NCBI GenBank assembly: GCA_035524095.1
Contig: DATKPK010000020.1
Coordinates: 1-23,298 of the forward strand
Reading direction: 5' to 3'
DNA: 23,298 nt
DNA from: DATJUF01 sp035524095
Lineage (GTDB): Bacteria > Desulfobacterota > Binatia > Binatales > Binataceae
Each line of letters starts with the position of its first letter. Positions within the stretch are counted from its first letter, which is position 1. The translations under genes and the position numbers were made by a program. The notes under the pieces are model-generated. The model was not told where the DNA came from, made no database searches, and saw only the letters and a list, made by a program, of their open reading frames with translations. Below, one piece after another: positions 23,218-23,298 of this stretch.

Positions 23218-23298
23218 CTATAGCGGCTGAGCCAGAAGAAACTCTCGCACTTGATACAACGCTGCGATCGTCTTCGCATCGACGATTTCCCCGCGCCG
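23218..23298 (-). CDS. C-terminus of a probable NUDIX hydrolase (partial)
   Basis: The last 26 codons plus TAG of a minus-strand gene that runs off the right edge. The end GEIVDAKTIAALYQVREFL matches the C-terminal helix of ADP-ribose-pyrophosphatase-type NUDIX proteins, where 'G.I.DAKT..AL...R.FL' is common. The NUDIX box itself would lie outside the window, so the identity rests on this tail only. The next minus-strand gene begins 20 bases later, suggesting an operon. Confidence 0.5.
   Translation of the reverse strand, partial: RRGEIVDAKTIAALYQVREFLLAQPL

Noticed and set aside
22746..23279. 177-codon minus-strand frame at the right edge
   Set aside because: Polar shadow of the membrane protein gene in another frame. 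The hydrophobic frame and the NUDIX-like tail explain the region better.
1..23298. Mobile elements, CRISPR arrays, tRNA/rRNA, defence systems
   Set aside because: I looked for transposases, terminal repeats, spaced direct repeats and tRNA-like cloverleafs on both strands and found none that I could support.

Overview
The window is about 23.3 kb of compact, moderately high-GC bacterial chromosome with no rRNA, tRNA, CRISPR array, transposase or phage gene that I can see. The lipoproteins, a sugar-nucleotide cassette of O-antigen type and a caa3-type oxidase point to a Gram-negative, aerobically respiring, probably environmental bacterium. The mix of aerobic benzoyl-CoA catabolism, a luciferase-like flavin oxidoreductase and a combined bc/oxidase operon would suit an uncultivated soil lineage such as Binatota or relatives of the old Deltaproteobacteria. 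That placement is a low-confidence guess from gene content, not a phylogenetic result.

Layout, left to right. (1) 1-618 holds no convincing gene. (2) 619-4439 is a tight four-gene plus-strand cassette for a CDP-activated, probably C-methylated deoxysugar: CDP-glucose 4,6-dehydratase, a C-methyltransferase with a zinc-binding N-terminus, a 3,5-epimerase and an NAD-dependent reductase. (3) 4524-7401 holds small envelope proteins: two coupled lipoproteins (plus), a glycine-zipper lipoprotein and a secreted SnoaL/NTF2-like protein (both minus), and a small secreted protein of unknown function (plus). (4) 7486-11550 is an aerobic benzoyl-CoA ('box') module: the BoxR/BzdR-type regulator, then boxC and boxB. 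Two near-identical TGCA-N6-TGCA sites lie before boxR and boxC, and each contains a perfect TATAAT. No boxA reductase is visible. A TTG-initiated luciferase-like flavin oxidoreductase follows (11683-12768), closed by a strong terminator hairpin.

(5) 13067-20996 is a long plus-strand respiratory operon: caa3-type oxidase subunits II (with haem c), I and III, a subunit IV-like membrane protein with a long extra domain, a dihaem cytochrome c lipoprotein, a Rieske protein, a cytochrome b carrying its own C-terminal haem c, and the CtaG assembly factor. Together these encode a quinol-to-oxygen chain without a separate cytochrome c1. The cytochrome b has the b6-type 14-residue spacing between its helix D histidines. 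(6) A lipoprotein-like phospholipase D/cardiolipin synthase homologue follows only 9 bp after ctaG (21006-22508). (7) The right edge is minus-strand: a four-helix membrane protein (22760-23197) and the last 26 codons of what looks like a NUDIX hydrolase (23218-23298).

The box module and the respiratory operon could be linked: benzoyl-CoA breakdown consumes O2 and feeds reducing equivalents to the quinone pool that the bc/caa3 operon would oxidise. That link is inference from proximity only.
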